DNA from: Nageia nagi
Taxonomy: Eukaryota; Pinophyta
Assembly (NCBI GenBank): GCA_050084985.1
Contig: JBITNC010000001.1
Location: 69,502,001-69,566,000 of the forward strand
Length of the DNA: 64,000 nt
Reading direction: 5' to 3'
Numbering within the stretch: the stretch's first letter is position 1; every line of letters starts with the position of its first letter. This document shows positions 10,017 to 25,000 of the stretch, piece by piece. The notes beneath the pieces were generated by a model, which worked only from the letters and a program-made list of their open reading frames with translations, did no database searches and was not told where the DNA came from. The translations under genes and the position numbers were made by a program.

Positions 10017-13000
10017 CTACAAATAACCATATTGAACATGCAATTATATATCCCGTCATCATAATTATTGAAACTTTGGAGGATCTGAAAAGTATATTCT
10101 GACCCAATACTAACCTGATTTGTCAAGATCTTATTCCCTCTTATGTCAGTATATACAGTTGGAACCACCTGCATACAAAGAAAGAGGATACAAAACCAAA
10201 ACAACAGACATTCAAGAAACACTAAAGGTCTTTACAACTTCTGATAAAGCTATCTTCATTAATGTTAAAGAGAAATAGGAGAAACACAAGATAATAATAT
10301 TATGCCCACCTTGATAAAATACTGGTACATGCCAGTGGCAGTTTGCTGTCCTTGTTCAACTCTGGAAGAGAACCAAATGACATAAAACAAACTCAATGTG
10401 CATCAAGTTCCATAACTCAATAAAGTCATCTCAAAGAGACATCAAACACCTGTATAATCAAATTTATTTTCTTGCAACCACACCCACTTACCCGTCAAGA
10501 GGATTAACAACCCCAGGAAAATGTGCACCAAAACTCAATTTATGTATCTTGTGACTGACCTGCAAAATACAATGTCTTTCCTTCAGTCATGTAAATATAA
10601 TATCAACTGCATCATATCATGCATTCAAGAACAATTTCATGACCAAGAAAACAAAGGAAAGTCAAAATCTTAATTAGCAATATGAAGCCAATGTGCCCCT
10701 TGAAATGTACATGTGACAATTTCTACTTACATTGAAACTCTCCTTCTGAAATGCCAAGAGATCATGCACATGCATATTTGAATGTTGAAAACTTTTGCCT
10801 GGAGCGAAATGAAAGTTGCCTGCTACTTTGTTCACCTCAATAGATCCATATAAGTTACATCCCTCACCTTCTTCCTCTTTAATCTTTTGAAGGAAGCCTT
10901 CCCTTTTACACTAGGAGAAAAATTAACTGGAAAATTAATTTTGCTAAAATGTAAAATCAGGTAGGACCAAAAATTTAAGCATATTATCACTTCCATTTGA
11001 TAATAATGTCACATAAATGGACTAATGGACAATTGTAAACAGGATTCCATAAAAAACAATAACAAGAATGTCTTTCCAAACAACAACTGGAACATTCTCT
11101 TTCCTTATATGGTGACAGTTTTCAGATTGCATGCATGTCAAATAATGCAATTTCAAGATGGTCTGTATTTAAAAATCAGTCACCTCAGTGCAGTGATATA
11201 TTATAAATTGTTCGTGCCAGTAGCAAGCAAACAAGCAAGTCACAAACATGAGATGCTGCTGAGGAGCTAGAACAAAAAGCTTTTCACAGTTTCATAAATA
11301 AGGGAACTAGTAAAAAGAGAGAGAAAACAGACTTGTATGTCAACTATGATATTTTCATAAAATATGCTTATCTTTAAAAAATTCCAACTTGGTGTAAGCT
11401 TAAGAATGATTGAGAATTGTCCAGGATATGATCCTTACCCATTTTAAGTATTATTTGCCTGCTGAAAACTATAGTACTAGTTTCAATTTGAAGTGTGATC
11501 ACAAGAAAAGATATCATTTTACCTCTTTCGCAACAATAGTTTTTTTCAAAGATGTATATAAGCTGAGAATGGACACCATGAATGGAAGTAGCCCTTTGTG
11601 TATCTACCCTTTTACCCATATAACCATTCAGAGGTGTTTATCAGCCATACTTGTTGCTTGTGGGTCAAACCTAGCTGTTGGTCCAGTCCTTGACCAAAAC
11701 ATATCATATGCATCAGATTTGTGACCACCTCTCCATCTGATGGCCAAATTTTGAAAAAAAAATATAATTCCAAAAAACTTTGATAAAAAATTTTCGGTGG
11801 AGGCGATAAGAAAAACAAAAATTTTGAATATACGGCCCAATAAGGTTTGGAAAAAAAAATTAAAAATAAAATAATGCATTTAAGGGGGAAAATTGAAGGC
11901 ACACAACCCAAAACCACTCATGCCCACATTGAAAATTATTACAGAAATATAAATATAAAATACAGAAGAAAAGAAAAATATCAGATGTTTCATTTTACTT
12001 CATGTAACAATGGACACTTTCTACGAACATTTATTGGCCTAGAAGATCTGAAAAATGTAATGTTACATGTTAAAGAAAGCGTATACATTCATTTCCACAT
12101 TTCAAAATGGATTCAATTGGGATAAAATCAAAGGAGCCATTATAGGCAAACGGTTTCACAAGTCTTCAAATGGTGAATATGATATATCATCTGTACAAAT
12201 TGTATAACAGTAACCCAAAAGTGACATACAGATCCAAAAACTTAAAAAATGAAATTGAAAAGTTTCGATTACAAATCATAATTGTGAAACATAATGATAT
12301 AGAGGTAATTGAAAGAATGCATGACATGCCAAGGTAATTCTGTTATGTTTTTGCCTATTTGAAGCTTTATCCATATAAATTGAGCATTAAAAACCCTAGT
12401 TAGCATGATGATGATCAGTTGAGATCACTAAAGTACTTTGATGGCTGTATTTAAGTCTATTTTTGGTAACATAAGGTTCATACAAAATCCGAAGTAAAAT
12501 CTATACCAGAAGACAGAGGATTTGGCTCAATCTGGAAGGCTAGCATTCTTGTGTACAGTTCCCTTGCATTGGGATAACAACAGCACATTGCATGTAACCC
12601 ATTATATGTAGATAAATATATTTTATGAAAAGCAAAACTTTTAATTGCTCAGCTAACTGCAGCTACTCTTTTAGAGCTTCAGGTTCCAAGTCCTGGACTT
12701 CTTGAGAAATGCCACAAATGAGATTAGTTCTCTAGCAGATCCTTTGCAAGTGATCTATAAAAGTGCTGCTCTCAGAACTGCCAAAAGGGAATGTTGGGTA
12801 GTTTTTCTTTCCTACCCTATAGTAGTGGGAAAAACTCCAACACCTTAGGTGAAAGGACGTTACTCCTTCCCACTATGGGGATTGGTTACCCCAAAGGTTA
12901 GCTTCACGATTTGGCAAAGATAACTCAGGGAACAGCTGAGATGTTTCAAATTGCCACCAACATGAATATCATGTGTGGATTCAAGGGAATCTAAGTTCTG

Positions 13001-16000
13001 TGCTCGAGTTTCAACTAGGTTGTTTCTAGAAAATGCTAAAGGTAAATATGGATGTGAAAAACTGTGGAAAAAAGGTGTAAAACAAAATAAAGAAAACTGG
13101 TAGAAAGACTGTGGGCAAAAAGATGCAACTACAGGCATGCACACTCACGGGCTTGAGACAATATCCTCGGAAGTCGACTCATTAGGTCTCGATGTAGGTT
13201 ACAAGCACCCTTTATCTATCCCACTAGCCAACAACACGAATGGTCTAGTGGAAGGAGCGTGAAGCTATGACAAGGATGAAGTATGATGGGATGGAGGTAG
13301 GACTTAGGATCTAGGTGAAGTTCCTATGGTGAATGACATCAATGAGACATTCCGGAATATCCAAGCCTAACTGCAAACGGTGAAATATCACAACAAGATG
13401 CTAACCAACCACTTCATAAGATGTTCGAGCACTCTCTTCTCCACTTCAAAGGAAATTTACAAGATGGATCAAGCGATTGAAATGAACACCAAGCAATGAT
13501 AAAATAAACTAGATAGCACTATCGATCATTCATTCAAATTCACGATTCCAACATGAGAAGCATTTAATCACAATTGCATTAAAATATACCACATTTAACA
13601 ACTTAGAGAATTTTTGGTATTGCAAGAAAAAGTTCTTTCAATTGTTAAAAATGTCAATCCCCCCTTACAAATAAACCAAAAATGGGGTATAAATAGTTTT
13701 TCAAGCAACCAAGAGTGTTGCCCTAACCCTAATTACGTGTTCCAAGAAAAATAAATGTGGTCCAATAATAAAGTCACATGGCATTACAAGATCCCTTTCA
13801 AACTTGTGGGAGCAAAACTTCATCCGTCACAAGTTTGGAAATAAAATAATAATAAAAGTCTTTTACGGAAAATAAAGATTTTATCAAAAATAAAATAAAC
13901 TGAAAATAGCTAAGATGATGGTGGTTCCATGGCCGCAACTCTATCTTCAAAGTCCTCATCCAAGAACTTGGCTATCATCTCCAAATTGCACACCATCTCC
14001 GAGGTCCTTGCCGGAAACTGGACGTAGGGGTGAGAGTGTGCTCCTAGGGTTGGCACATGCCCAGAGAATTCAAGATTTTGTCTTTCTAAAGCATGCACCC
14101 AACTGGAAGCTTCATGTCTTTTGCACACTTGTCGTCTCGGCTCCTCAACTCGTCTATTTTGACCTTGCATCATCTGAGTTTGTCTTTTTAAGGGCCCAAA
14201 CTTATCAAATTTCATCATTGGGCGCATCCAAGAATCCTCCCAGGCCAAGCGCATGTTTCAAAAAGACAAAATTTTGTCTTTTGAAACGGTGTGCCCAACC
14301 TGCCAATTCAGTTAGTTGGAGTGCATGTATCAAAAAGTCAAGAATTTGTCTTTTGAAACGGTGAGTCCAACCTTCCAATCATGCCTGAGTCGAATACTAG
14401 CTTCAAAGTTGTCATGCCTTAGCCAATTTTCACAATCGGATCAAATTGGCCATCTCCTTGCCTTAGGAGCATGCTTCAGAAAGACAAGATTTTGTATTTT
14501 GAAACGGGGCTCCCAACTCTCCAATCGTGTTAGCTTGAGCGCATGTTCCAAAAAATACAAGATTTTGTCTTTTTGAGACATGCACTGGGTTGCTCTTGCC
14601 CAGTTTGTCCTATTTCGAGGAATTAGCAAGTGGGACTTAGCCATATTTTCACATTTTCCAAGAACTGGTGTCTGTCTGGGTTAGGAGCATGCTACAGAAA
14701 GGCAAGATTTTGTCTTTTGAAACGGTGCTCCTAACTCCCTAGGCTAGGAGCATGCTACAGAAAGACAAGATTTTGTCTTCTGAAACGATGCTCCTAACTC
14801 CCTAGGTCATGCTTGAGCTGGATGCTGGTTTAAGGAGTCCGTGCCTTAGCCAAATTTTGTCATGAGATAGACTAGATGCCTCTTTGTCATGAGCGCATGC
14901 CCCCAAAAGACAAGATTTTGTCTTTTTGAGGCATGCGCTTGCGTCCTGGGTACTTGGACTCCACTTTCTCATCTTTGAACTCAACCTATGTGGCCTTCCA
15001 GCTTAAGCGCATGCTCCCAAAAGACAAGATTTTATCTTTTTGGGGCATGCACCAGACTTGAAGTGCCTCCAGTTTGTCTTCTCCATCTTCCGTTCCGATC
15101 TAGGCGACTCCCAGAGCTGAGCACATGTCCCAAAAAGACAAAACTTAATCTTTTTGAGGCATGCATTGCGCCTAAAAGTGGCCCAATTTGCCGTTTCTAG
15201 AGTCGGATTCCAACTTGGATGACTCCTTGGTCGAAGCAAATGTCCTCAAAAAGACAAGATTTTGTCTTTTTGAGGCATGCATTGGGCCTAGGGGTGGCCT
15301 AGACTCACTTGTCTCGTTTTCAACTCGACATAGGTTTCCCTAGTTCACCTAGACTCCACTTGAATTTCCAAACTTGGCAATTGTTTTGGAGGATTTTGAT
15401 TCTAACATGACTAAGACCAGGTGATTTAGCACACTTTGGTGACGGGATGATAAACGTGATTCCCAGTTAGATGGAGTCAGGAAGACACAAGAAAAATCAT
15501 GGTGTTGCATAGACATGCACGTGATTTTGGGGTGAGTTGTGTAAGGCACAATAGGGAACAGTTATGCAGGTCATGGATACATTGGGACAAGGTTGGGGTT
15601 GGGTTTTGTTCTGGCAGATATATCACTTTACTGTGCTTATTTACACTCTTGAAAGTTATATGATTATATCTATATATTTATCTACCTCTTCTTCTTTCAC
15701 AACTTCTTTTACAATGTAGTAAATATAAATCCCAGAAATATGAATTTTATGTGTTTCATTATTTTTAATCATTTCTTTATAATATTAACTTTTTATGTTT
15801 TTCTGCAGCTTTTTGTATATATCTATATATTTATTAAATGTGCGAACTTTTTTATACACATACCAATGAACCAGGTCATGGATACACTGGAACAACGTTC
15901 TGGCATATATCCCAGAAATATGAATGTTGGGTGTCCAATCTTTTTAAGTAGTTCTTTCTAGGATTATCAACTATTAGCTTTTATGTTTGTCTGCTACTTT

Positions 16001-19000
16001 TTGTATATATCTATATATTTACTAAATATGCGAGCTTGTTTATAGTTATACACGTACTAATGAACCGACACCAATGCAATCCCACTCCCACTTTCAGCAA
16101 TTAGTAGAGAATGACTAAAATTCAGATTGATTTTGAGGCCCACTATGATGAGTCAAGGATTCCTCAATAAGCATCAATTATGAAATTGTAAAATTTTGAC
16201 CTGTAAACACTGAATTCAAAAAGCATGGGTAAAAATGTGTCTTTTAACATGGAACAAACTTGGAAAATGTAGGTGTAAAATGAGAAAATTGAAAATTCCA
16301 TCCTAAAGAATATTAGTTAACTTCATAACACCTCAGGAATTGAATTGCATATTACATTATTTTTAAATGTCGTATGATATTGTACCATTCAATCTCTAAG
16401 AAACTGTAGACACCTAAATTTAATTTTTGATTTAATTAAAATAACTAATTTTGATTCAAGTCCGCTAATCCAAGATTTGTGTTCTTTGGCAAGGTATAAA
16501 TGGCATCATCAAGCTACTCCATTCTTGTCACGATCAACTCTCTTGGGACAAAAATAAAATTTCTAATCACTCAACATGGAAAGTTTTGAGTGGAATCGAG
16601 AAAAAACAAGCATCTGAGCTGAAGTCCTGATAGGATCCTCCAACTACAATGACTTAAAATTGCAATAAGTGCCAAACACAGTACTGTTGCCCCTCCTGTC
16701 ACGACAACGCACAACCAATGTCTCTCCTATTTTTTAGGAATTTCACCTCCCCAGAAAGTTGCTACCAAGTACTCTTCCGATCTAGGGGCCTGTTAGGACA
16801 TTAATTTCTCCATTTGACCTCTTCAAGGTTGTCAAATGCAAGGATACGTTCATGAAGAAATTGTTGTTCATATTACATGCAAATTTGAAGATTATATCAA
16901 GCCAAAACAGAGGATTCTGAACCTAAGAGCTAAAATTCTGAAGCAATCAATCAGCTCCCACAACTTTTAGTCTCACAAAAACCTCCAAAACAGGACCGTT
17001 GTCCATCCTGTCATGACAGCATAGGACAACTCTCCCTCTTGTTTCTGAGGAATTTCAACCCCTGGAAAGTGTCAGGGGGATCCAAATTCAACCTAGGGGA
17101 CTATTTGGACATCTGTTTTTCCATTTCAAGTACTGAATGTTATTTTCAATCAATTCTTTCATTTCAAGTTGCTTTTGGTACTAATTAACAGGAAGAAGAT
17201 GATCATCATTAAGGTTCATTCTAACCCCCTGCAATTCTAAGACAAGCATCAAATCCCCCAAAAAACTTGAAGTTTCAGGTATTCATTTGGAAGAGTTTGG
17301 ATCCTTCAAAGAAGTTATATCGTCAAATCAGGTGCACAAGTACTATTTTCCATGTTTCATGTTGATATATGTTAGATCTAGGACTGATATGCTTCTTAGT
17401 TCAATTTTTCATGGATCTACTATGTGCCCTAATTAGTAAAAGTGTCGTCATATTTGCTATATTATTGTATATTGCCAGTCTGTATTTTTTATTTGTACGG
17501 AAATATTATTTGCATGTTTATATTGCAAATTGCTTTTATTTGTCTACAGAAACAACGGCTTGTTTAATGTTTTATGTGTTCTTCACAAGCTCATTAGAAA
17601 ATTGAAAGGATTACGGCTCAGGTTGTATACGGATACAAATTTGGAACACTGACTTCAATTGTTCCCTTCACTTGTCCAAGGATATCCCATACTTGCTAAT
17701 TATCTTGCATCGTACCTTTTTGTATAGTCTTTCTTAACACTTGATTGGAAAAAAAAGATGAATATTAAATTTTAAGCTAACAATGATCAATTATCTATCA
17801 CATAAGTTTTAACGGAAGCAAATGAATATCATGCTCATCATCATTGAAGAGGCCAAAATAATTGTTAAAGCTAAAATGGATTCCTATATGTAGATTTATT
17901 TCCAAATCCAAGGCAACTAAGGATAATAGTTGCAAAATTCACCAAGGATGTCACGTACATGCTAATCATCTTTCATTGAACTTTTTGTATAATTTCTGTA
18001 GAACTTTATAAGAAAGAAACTTGAGTAGAATGCCTTCAGCTTAGTACAAACAGTTATTGCTATAAAAATTAAATTGAAAAATTAGTTTCAACAGGAGAAA
18101 ATTAGTACCATTATCATCAACAGAAAAGAACCCACAAAAATTGTTGAAATCATCACAGAGCAATATAAGTAGTTTTATTTTCCAATCAAAGGCAACTAAG
18201 GATATTAGTTGTGAAAATTCAACAAAATGGTATGATTGGTAGAAGTTTGTACTTCAGATAAAATTTGGAAGGAACAAGTAAAGGAGAAAGCGTTTTCATG
18301 GTAAATCACTGTGCAGCAATTTTTTACCTTCATATGGATTGAAAAACCTTTAGTGATAAAACAATCCAACTGCCAATTTAAAATCTTTAGGTATGAAAAT
18401 AATCCAACTATGAAGTACAATGTAAAATAGCTACCTGGTCAATCAAATCTGGATTTGACAGAGCCCAGCCTTTTTTACGATATGCTTCACGAACTTCCTC
18501 GCAATTATTGCAACAATCATCATCTGACTGCTTCCAACACAAGAAATTAAAGAAAATAATTAACAGACATCAAAATTGTGTCCTCGATTCATATCCACCA
18601 TCATTTCCTGAATCACACAAAACATAGAAATCCAGGCTATCCAAGACATCCACATCTGGCAAGAAATAAGATAAGCACCTTTAGAGCATAGTTTATAATT
18701 AAGTTTAAGAAATCACCAAATAGCTGCAGAAATGCAAGTTTGACTGGAAGCAGCCAAGAAAAACTCAAGTGGAATAATGGAAAAACAGGCCCTAAAGTGT
18801 GTGAAAGTGTTGTAGTGCGCATCGTATCAGAGCCATCAATAGATTGTAACAATTAATTATCTATGAGAGAATAAAGCGTCCTGGACATAGTATCAGAGCT
18901 ATCAATAGATTGTAACAATTATCTATGAGACAAAAAGCATCCTCTAAAACCTAACCTTTTGGAAGTCACCGAATAACAATTTCAAATTGAACCAATATAC

Positions 19001-22000
19001 AGAAAAGTAGAATGAAGCTACATGAATTCACCATTTCATCAAAGATCTTGACCAATAATAGATTGCTAATTTGATAGCTACAATGAAAACAGCATCTTTA
19101 TAAATACCCTCGTAAGTTCTGTGATATGGCAGACACAACTACAATACTATGAATATCATTTTCATATGGGAGTGCAACTAAAAGAGATACGAGTTTGGAG
19201 AATTGGAAATAAGGTAGAAATGTAGTTCTTGATCAGGCTAATATTTTAAGTCATATGCTATTGACCCATGAACCTCAAACTTTTGATTGGAAGCCGCCAA
19301 CAAAAACTGCAGACATCAAAGTTTGATTGGAAGCAGCCAAGAAAAACTGACGTGGAAATATGGAAACACAGATCCTAAAGTGTGTGAGATGTGCTGTAGT
19401 GGGCATAGTATCAAAGCCATCAACAGATTGTAACAATTATCTATGAGACAAAAAGCATCCTCCAAAACCTAACCTTTTGGAAGTCACCGAATGACAATTT
19501 CAAATTGAACCAACATACAGAAAAGTAGAATGGAGCTACATGAATTCACCATTTAATCAAAGATCTTGACCAATAATAGATTGCTAATTTGAAGGCTACA
19601 ATGAAAACAACATCTTTATAAATACCCTCATAAGTTCTGTAATATCGCAGAAACAACCACAACAATATGAATATCATTTTCATATGGGAGTGCAACTACA
19701 TAAAAGAGATACAAGTTGGAATTGTAAATAGAGCAGAAATGTAGTTCTTAATCAGGCTAATATTTTAAGTCATGCTATTGACCTCCATAGTGCCTATGAA
19801 CCTAGAACATTTGTCATATACATTTCATTCTTGCAATCAATATTCGCATCTCAAACATACACTTCAGAGAACCAGAATAAATGAAATTACAAAGCACTTA
19901 ACCTCACTAGAGAAATACATTGCATGCCTTGATTAAATCAGAGCTTAATATTTTCAAACGAAACATTAAGAAACTTATAGAATTACAAAGCTGAAACTAA
20001 AAAGTGCATTAAATGATTTTTCCAAACAAATTGCTCTTAGAACAAGAAGCTTCCCTTCAAATCCCTTGGACAAAATTAACACCAGTCAATGGTTATACCC
20101 AAACGTTTAATACTTTCAAATTGTAACAGTACATAATAACCTAATGCTGCAGATTCTGTCACATCCTTTAAATCGGATTAATGCACAAAAAATAGAATAA
20201 ATTTAACCTAGAAGAGGAAATGCAGACCTGTTCTGCCCCATAGCAAGATCCACAATAAGTCTCATTATGCTCCAATCTGCCTCCATGCCTTTGAAGTGGA
20301 TTCTCAATCTGCATGCATAGAAAGATTTAGCAATCTCAAAAATGAATTTGCTTGTAACAATTGAATTGAACTCTTTGATATATTTTAGAAGCTTGAAGTT
20401 TCATATTCGCAAATAGAATTTACATTTCTCCAAACAAAGAAAATAACATAAGAAAAATACATATCGTACATTTCATTAGTAGTAAACAATTTAAAAAAGA
20501 TATTATTATATACAATGTTGACAATAACATAGAATGGTAGTAAGATAATATCTGAAACTGGCAGGTACTTAGGTTACTGTGAATCCCTGGTACATAGTTG
20601 GGCTTATACTCAATAAAAGTAGACAAGAACTAGAAAACCAAGGAAATCTATTAAATGATCAAGTCAAAAAAAGACAAAAATTTTGAAAGTTTGTCGATGC
20701 TTTTGGCAGAATTAAATGTATTGATAGAGCATAAATATAACTGGTTGTTATGTATTTTTTAGTGTTATCCTATTTCAATAAGGTTGTTGCTTAGATGAAA
20801 ATAATGAATTGTTTATTAAAAGCATCCTAAGATTTCAAAGTCTACTTGTGACAAAGGGTTTGAATTCATTGTGTTGTACAAACATAAAATTCCAGTATCG
20901 ATAAATAAATAGCAGAAATATAATTGAACTTTGCAGTCCTGAATAAGAGTATTGATGTTTGATTAGATTAAATGTCAGATTGTTTATCAACAAGGACAAT
21001 CACAAAATAAAGAAATAAATTATTCATATATGCAAACACTTGCAAGAAAACCTAATAAGAATACAGTGTACAGTTACCAAAAGGTGTAAAGAGTACCTTC
21101 ATTCCTCCACACATACTAAAGCAATCACAAAATTACACATCTCAAATTTTAATCAGAAATTTTAAATGGGAAAATGAAAGGCAAAATGTAAAATAGTACA
21201 AATGCAAACCGTAGAAGAAAAGAGGGCTGAGAGGATGGTTGCTGAAACTATTCCTGTCATAATAAGCAATAGTTTTCTCTGGACAATATAATTAGGAGGG
21301 CGCTTGACACAAACATTAATGTTGTTGGGTCTGACAATAAGACTAATTTACGCTTTTGTACCTGTACCTCTGAAAAAGAACTTATGGTTACTTTGAAAGA
21401 AACACTTGTTGTTCTCTCCAGGGTTTTTCAATTGTCTTCCCTGTACCTCATTTACTTACCTTTCTGGAGATGCCTTCATACTCCCTCTTTAGCTATTGCA
21501 TAATTTTATGTACTTACTATTCCCATTGACCTATTTTGGTCATTCATGGGCATAAATATAGTGTATTCTAGAGTTACATGCAGAGTTTTACTAAGTGGAC
21601 CATAGACTCATTTTTAGGTTTTAAGGAGAGATGTAATCTCCATTTGAGAGATGCCTCTAAGATGTCAAGAGGCATTTGAGACATGTTTCCACATGTATCA
21701 GGCAAAGACATATATACATGCTTCAATGCTCTAGAGATTACATTATAAATTTGAATTATAGATGCATAAATATGTAAATTCCTCACCATGACTTTCCATT
21801 TATCCTATAGAATTCAAAACTTTCCGCAAAATGTATGTATTCCAAAGAATAACAATGAACATTAACAAAATTAACCTGAAAAATCTACAAAATGCATGAA
21901 TTCCAAAGAACAACAATGAACATTGGCACAGCTGTGAATGGAAGATCCTTCACAGAAGGAGATCCATACAGTCCTCAGTGAAAAGATCGAATATAAAAAC

Positions 22001-25000
22001 CTAATCAAAGATAAAGAAATCAGGAGCCTTATATAGGTAAAGAAGCAGGCCATTGAATTATTATATGGATGGAAATAATCAAAGTTAAAAATGTATTGGA
22101 AATGGGAAATGAATTTCGGGATTGGTGGACGGAAAATAAAATATTGGTAAAATTGACAGAAATTTTAAAATTTATCAAAAATAAATAACATAAATTATTA
22201 AATCACATACAATAGTATTCTACAGAATCTAATTTCTTGCATACATGATACATTTAAATTTATCATTTAAATATTTATATAATAAATTTTACTTTAATTT
22301 AATAATATTTAAAAATGATAAATATTAAATTAATATTTTATTTAAATAAATAAATTTTATTTATTAAATATTATTAAATTTAAATTTAATTTAATAAATA
22401 TATATAATTCAATAAATTTAAACGAATATATAAATTATTTTTTATTTAAATTTAGATTTAAATTTTGATATAATAAATTTTATTTAATTTTAAATAAATT
22501 AATATTTTTGAATATTAATGCCTAGACGTCTCCTTTTGTGGAATGAATCGGGGGCAACTCCCTAAGAAGTGGAAACATCTCGGTAACATCTTTGCCACTC
22601 CCCAAAAAAAGGAAAGGGGAAAACATGCCTCAAACAAATACTAGGCAACATATTAAGTTACACTGGATGTAGTCCTCAAACAAATACTAGGCAGGATATT
22701 AAGTTACATGAGGAAAAAATTAGCTAGCAAACCAAAAGATATAAAAAAGACTTAAAAAAAACATCTGACATTGATCTTATAGAACCCAACTTAACTTGGT
22801 CCAACATAAAATGCTAGACGTCAAGACCACAAGGGGGTCATTCGCATACCACGAAAGAGAACATAAAGTCAATCAGTCAAACCAAATAATCATTGCAAAA
22901 TAAAGATGCCACTCATCGATCTGAAATGAGGCTTTCTAAGCTTATCAAGTGGATGAGGAAAATGAAATTAACAAATATATCACCGAGTGGATGCATTTGA
23001 TCATTAACCACATAATTATTATTCAAGACTTTTAACATAGCAAATTTTCAGCCACTTCCTATAAATGTCTTTACTTTGAATTTAAGCGCTGTCATTCTTT
23101 GCGAACCTTCATATTGGTTCATTATTCTAAAATATTTCCAACGCTATACATCCTGGACACTATTAAATTTAGACTACTAAAAATGAGAGGTCAAGATAAA
23201 ATTGCAGAAAGCTATCCTCCCTCCAAATTCGAGCATATACGCCCAGAGTATATAGCTCAAAATGGTGGAACCAAAAATCCATGCTGCTTGCATAATGGAG
23301 GTTAATTGGGCCGAGGAAGTCAAATTTGTAGGTGGCTGGTCCCAATTCATCTAGCAGGACACAATTTTGGTTGTTTTTGGGCTATATACTCAGGAAGTAT
23401 ATGTTCAAATTTGGAGGGAGAATAGCTTAATCCGATAAAAATTGTGCATCTTACGGATCTTGGTATACATAGCTACATAAACACATATTTATCGATAAAT
23501 TCTTCTTGTTTGTAAGTCTATGAATTAGTTCCAACAGTTTAAGGATACTCTATAACCATATACATCTCCATCACCATGATTTTAACAGCAACTGCATGAA
23601 ATTCCAACAATCTTGGGAATCATCGACAGCCAGGGTTCCCATAGTTAATGTATTTTATAAACAAAACTTTAGAATTCCAAGCATCTTTGAACAAACTTCC
23701 TTTGCTATGAGTTAATGTACAGCTTTAAAAACTTGACATACACATTTGATATTCAAATGAATGACAACTTCATCCATTTTGATGTCATTACACCAGTTGT
23801 CAGAAACAAGGAAATCTATAATCAGATAATAATATGATCTAGATCGCAAGAGCTGTCTTTGAACAGTCATCCATCATTTTAGGAATAATATCAATATTCT
23901 CAATAACAACATGAACTAGTTTATAAATTGCAAGGCAAGTTATGTTGCATGGTAATTTGTGTTCTTTCAAATAAGACTTGTCACTTGGAATTATGCTTCC
24001 ACATGTCTTCCAACTATTTGTTAAATTGCTTTTTCATAGTGAATCTCCCACAAAGGCATACATACTTGCATATAACTAAAGCGATGTCTCTACAAATATA
24101 CTTTTCCCAAAAATATTGTGACTCAGGCTCAAAATGTGGGAAGACATCCAGATAACAGATTAGTTGCATTGAACAAAAACTAATCTCTGCTTACAAATGT
24201 CATCCTATCAAAGCGTTGGGATGATAAAATAATTATCTACCTTAATCTTGTGTGATATTGTGCTTCTTTGCTGTAATGTTATTTACACATAATTATATTT
24301 TATTTTTATAATCAAAACTCTCTTTTATTTCGAGGATAGGTACTTCAACTCTATCCTAGCTTCCCAATTCTGCAAGGGTAATGTAGAACCTTTAAACCAC
24401 AGAAAAGATGTTAAGCTTTGAACTCGAACCTCCACTGTGAAAATTTCCCCAATTTACCTACCAACCTTATGTGGACAGGCTATTTTATTATTATAGTATT
24501 AGATGCAATAGATTTAAATTAATAAAAAAATAGATTTAAGTAAATATAGTTTGTAAGATAAAATCCTTCTTAAATGATATTTTTAATAATGTGAAATATA
24601 ATGTGAAATACTTCTCAACTAATATTTTGATATTACTTAGTATTATTAATAGAATTAAATATTATTAATTAAATATATAATCAAATGTATTAACCTAAGT
24701 TGCATGGAGCGAGCTGGAGCCGGAGCAGGAGAGGATGTGGCAGGCAACGATGCAGATGGTGGAGATCCAAGCCTTTGGGGCTGGATCGAAATGGTTTTAG
24801 AAGACCCATTTGCAGATCTGGTTGTGTGGCCTGGCCTGACTGATGCAGATGGAGGCTTCCTCGGAGACTCTTTGGTGAACCTGGTTTTGCGAAGAATATC
24901 CTTTTAAATGACAAACGCTCATGGTGTTTCGTGCTTTTTCAACAATAAGATGTTGATCCCTGGCTTTGAACGAGATGGGACCATGGTTTTAATCATTTGC

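Larger units (their letters stand above)
12792..15553 (-). mobile_element. solo LTR A of the palindrome-array LTR family
   Basis: The + strand begins TGTTGGGTAG and ends GTAAGGCACAATA. It is flanked by a perfect 5-bp direct repeat, GGGAA (12787-12791 and 15554-15558), as left by LTR-retrotransposon integrase. It is 2762 bp long and has no internal coding region or paired LTR, so it is read as a solo LTR. It matches the inverted sequence of copies B and C: shared AGGGTTAGGGCAACAC, a TATA-like CTATTTATACC, CTCATTTGTA and a CCTCATAGCGGG-type block. Orientation is inferred from the TATA-like site and is moderately sure. It sits in intron 6 in the same direction as the host gene, and about 11 palindromes occupy its upstream half. 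Confidence 0.88.

Noticed and set aside
10007-10222. 71-codon minus-strand open frame over exon 10
   Set aside because: It reads through intron sequence in part. The real coding content is exons 10 and 11 with GT-AG borders.
13910-15239. Open frames on both strands across the palindrome array (for example 13915-14364)
   Set aside because: Their products consist of repeated KKTKF/RRQDFVF-like peptides forced by the palindromes. There is no start context or family match.
14051-15283. Regularly spaced near-identical repeats resembling a CRISPR array
   Set aside because: Spacing is irregular (about 60-160 bp), the units are palindromes inside an LTR with target duplications, and the genome is eukaryotic.
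12792-15553. Reading LTR A as a complete TRIM/LARD element instead of a solo LTR
   Set aside because: No direct repeats at its two ends, no primer site or polypurine tract inside, and B and C are collinear with it as single units.
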